NCBI RefSeq assembly: GCF_036350515.1
Contig: NZ_JAZDUE010000021.1
Coordinates: 1 to 64,000, forward strand
Length of the DNA: 64,000 nucleotides
Source: Gordonia prachuapensis
Lineage (GTDB): Bacteria; Actinomycetota; Actinomycetes; Mycobacteriales; Mycobacteriaceae
Reading direction: 5' to 3'
Shown here: positions 63,665-64,000 of the stretch, in pieces
Layout: each line of letters begins with the position of its first letter
Numbering within the stretch: the stretch's first letter is position 1
Made by a program: the position numbers and the translations under genes
The notes under the pieces: generated by a model
What the model was told of the DNA's origin: nothing
Database searches by the model: none
What the model saw: only the letters and a program-made list of their open reading frames with translations

Positions 63665-64000
63665 ATGACCGCGACCGCCCCCATCTCTACCGCCACCCGC
63701 CACACGCTCGGCTCGCCCGGCTATCGGCGGGCCACCATCGCGCTGTTCGCGGCCGGCATGACGACGTTCATGGCTTTGTATTACGTGCAGGCGCTGCTGC
63801 CGCAGTTGTCCGACCACTTCGGCGTCTCCCCCACCTCGGCGGCGTTGTCGGTGTCGCTCACCACCGGTTTCCTCGCAGTCGCGATCATCCCGGCCAGCGT
63901 TCTGTCGGAGCGGTTCGGCCGGGTGCGGGTCATGGTGATCTCCGCGCTGGCCGCATCGATCGTCGGCGTCGCGCTGCCGTGGGCACCAACCGTCGAGGTG
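63665..64000 (+). CDS. MFS transporter, N-terminal part (cut by window edge)
   Basis: From ATG at 63665 the frame stays open to the end of the window: 112 residues of a larger protein. Helices are visible (IALFAAGMTTFMALYYVQALLP, LSVSLTTGFLAVAIIPASVL, MVISALAASIVGVALPW). SERFGRVRVM is the cytoplasmic loop 2-3 signature of the major facilitator superfamily. The beginning resembles YnfM/drug-efflux or multidrug-type members, but the substrate cannot be told. It is divergent from the LysR gene, which probably controls it. Confidence 0.82.
   Translation, partial: MTATAPISTATRHTLGSPGYRRATIALFAAGMTTFMALYYVQALLPQLSDHFGVSPTSAALSVSLTTGFLAVAIIPASVLSERFGRVRVMVISALAASIVGVALPWAPTVEV

Overview
The window is high-GC, densely packed actinobacterial chromosome. 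Several genes point to a mycolic-acid-containing member of the Mycobacteriales, most likely Gordonia or a close relative: lysX (lysyl-tRNA synthetase fused to a lysyl-phosphatidylglycerol synthase), a cutinase-like hydrolase, a DUF6474 protein, a TM0106-type RecB/RNase H-like nuclease, a MAB_1171c-like membrane protein, and many starts that look leaderless (a -10 box 6-8 nt before GTG/ATG). The genus is an inference from gene content; no rRNA or other marker gene is present.

Layout. 1-7.4 kb: the tail of an IS630-type transposase, then a minus-strand run with 4-bp stop/start overlaps (rhodanese, zinc-ribbon DUF4328 membrane protein, glycerophosphodiesterase), a short SppA-type protease, a VOC protein, a winged-helix HTH_42 protein, msrA, a 50-residue membrane peptide and a superoxide dismutase. 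7.4-15 kb: an ECF-type transporter (EcfT plus a three-part membrane/ABC/ABC fusion), a BrnT-like/ribbon-helix-helix toxin-antitoxin pair, a GDT1-type Mn2+ exporter, and an XRE regulator / ImmA-IrrE protease / seven-helix membrane protein cassette. 15-30 kb: a His/Ser/Thr/Pro-rich envelope protein, a nuclease, DUF6474 with a membrane-anchored histone-H1-like protein, a GT39 glycosyltransferase, a Tat-exported cyclase, a PQQ-type dehydrogenase, gabD2-rraA, and a hydrolase downstream of lysX. 30-45 kb is rich in nitrogen genes: the complete urea ABC transporter urtABCDE and glutamate synthase gltBD, with a cutinase, an SRPBCC protein and a tandem TetR regulator between them. 45-64 kb: an esterase, a large DUF2254 fusion, then a complete glycine betaine catabolic cluster (betaine demethylase GbcAB, sarcosine oxidase SoxBDAG, PurU, dimethylglycine oxidase, IclR regulator), a sulP-merR operon, and a divergent LysR/MFS pair cut by the right edge.

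The betaine cluster reads as one plus-strand unit: GbcAB takes betaine to dimethylglycine, Dmg oxidase gives sarcosine, and heterotetrameric sarcosine oxidase gives glycine. Demethylated carbon loads onto tetrahydrofolate and PurU recycles 10-formyl-THF. Released amino nitrogen, with imported urea, could feed GltBD.

The most unusual non-genic signals are these: two families of interspersed short repeats placed at gene 3' ends, one of them embedded in frame inside soxG; a cluster of DnaA-box-like 9-mers with two CRP/GlxR-type palindromes at 2.49-2.73 kb; a textbook MerR promoter with a 19-bp spacer ahead of sulP-merR; and a strong hairpin with a 16-bp tandem repeat between urtA and urtBCDE.
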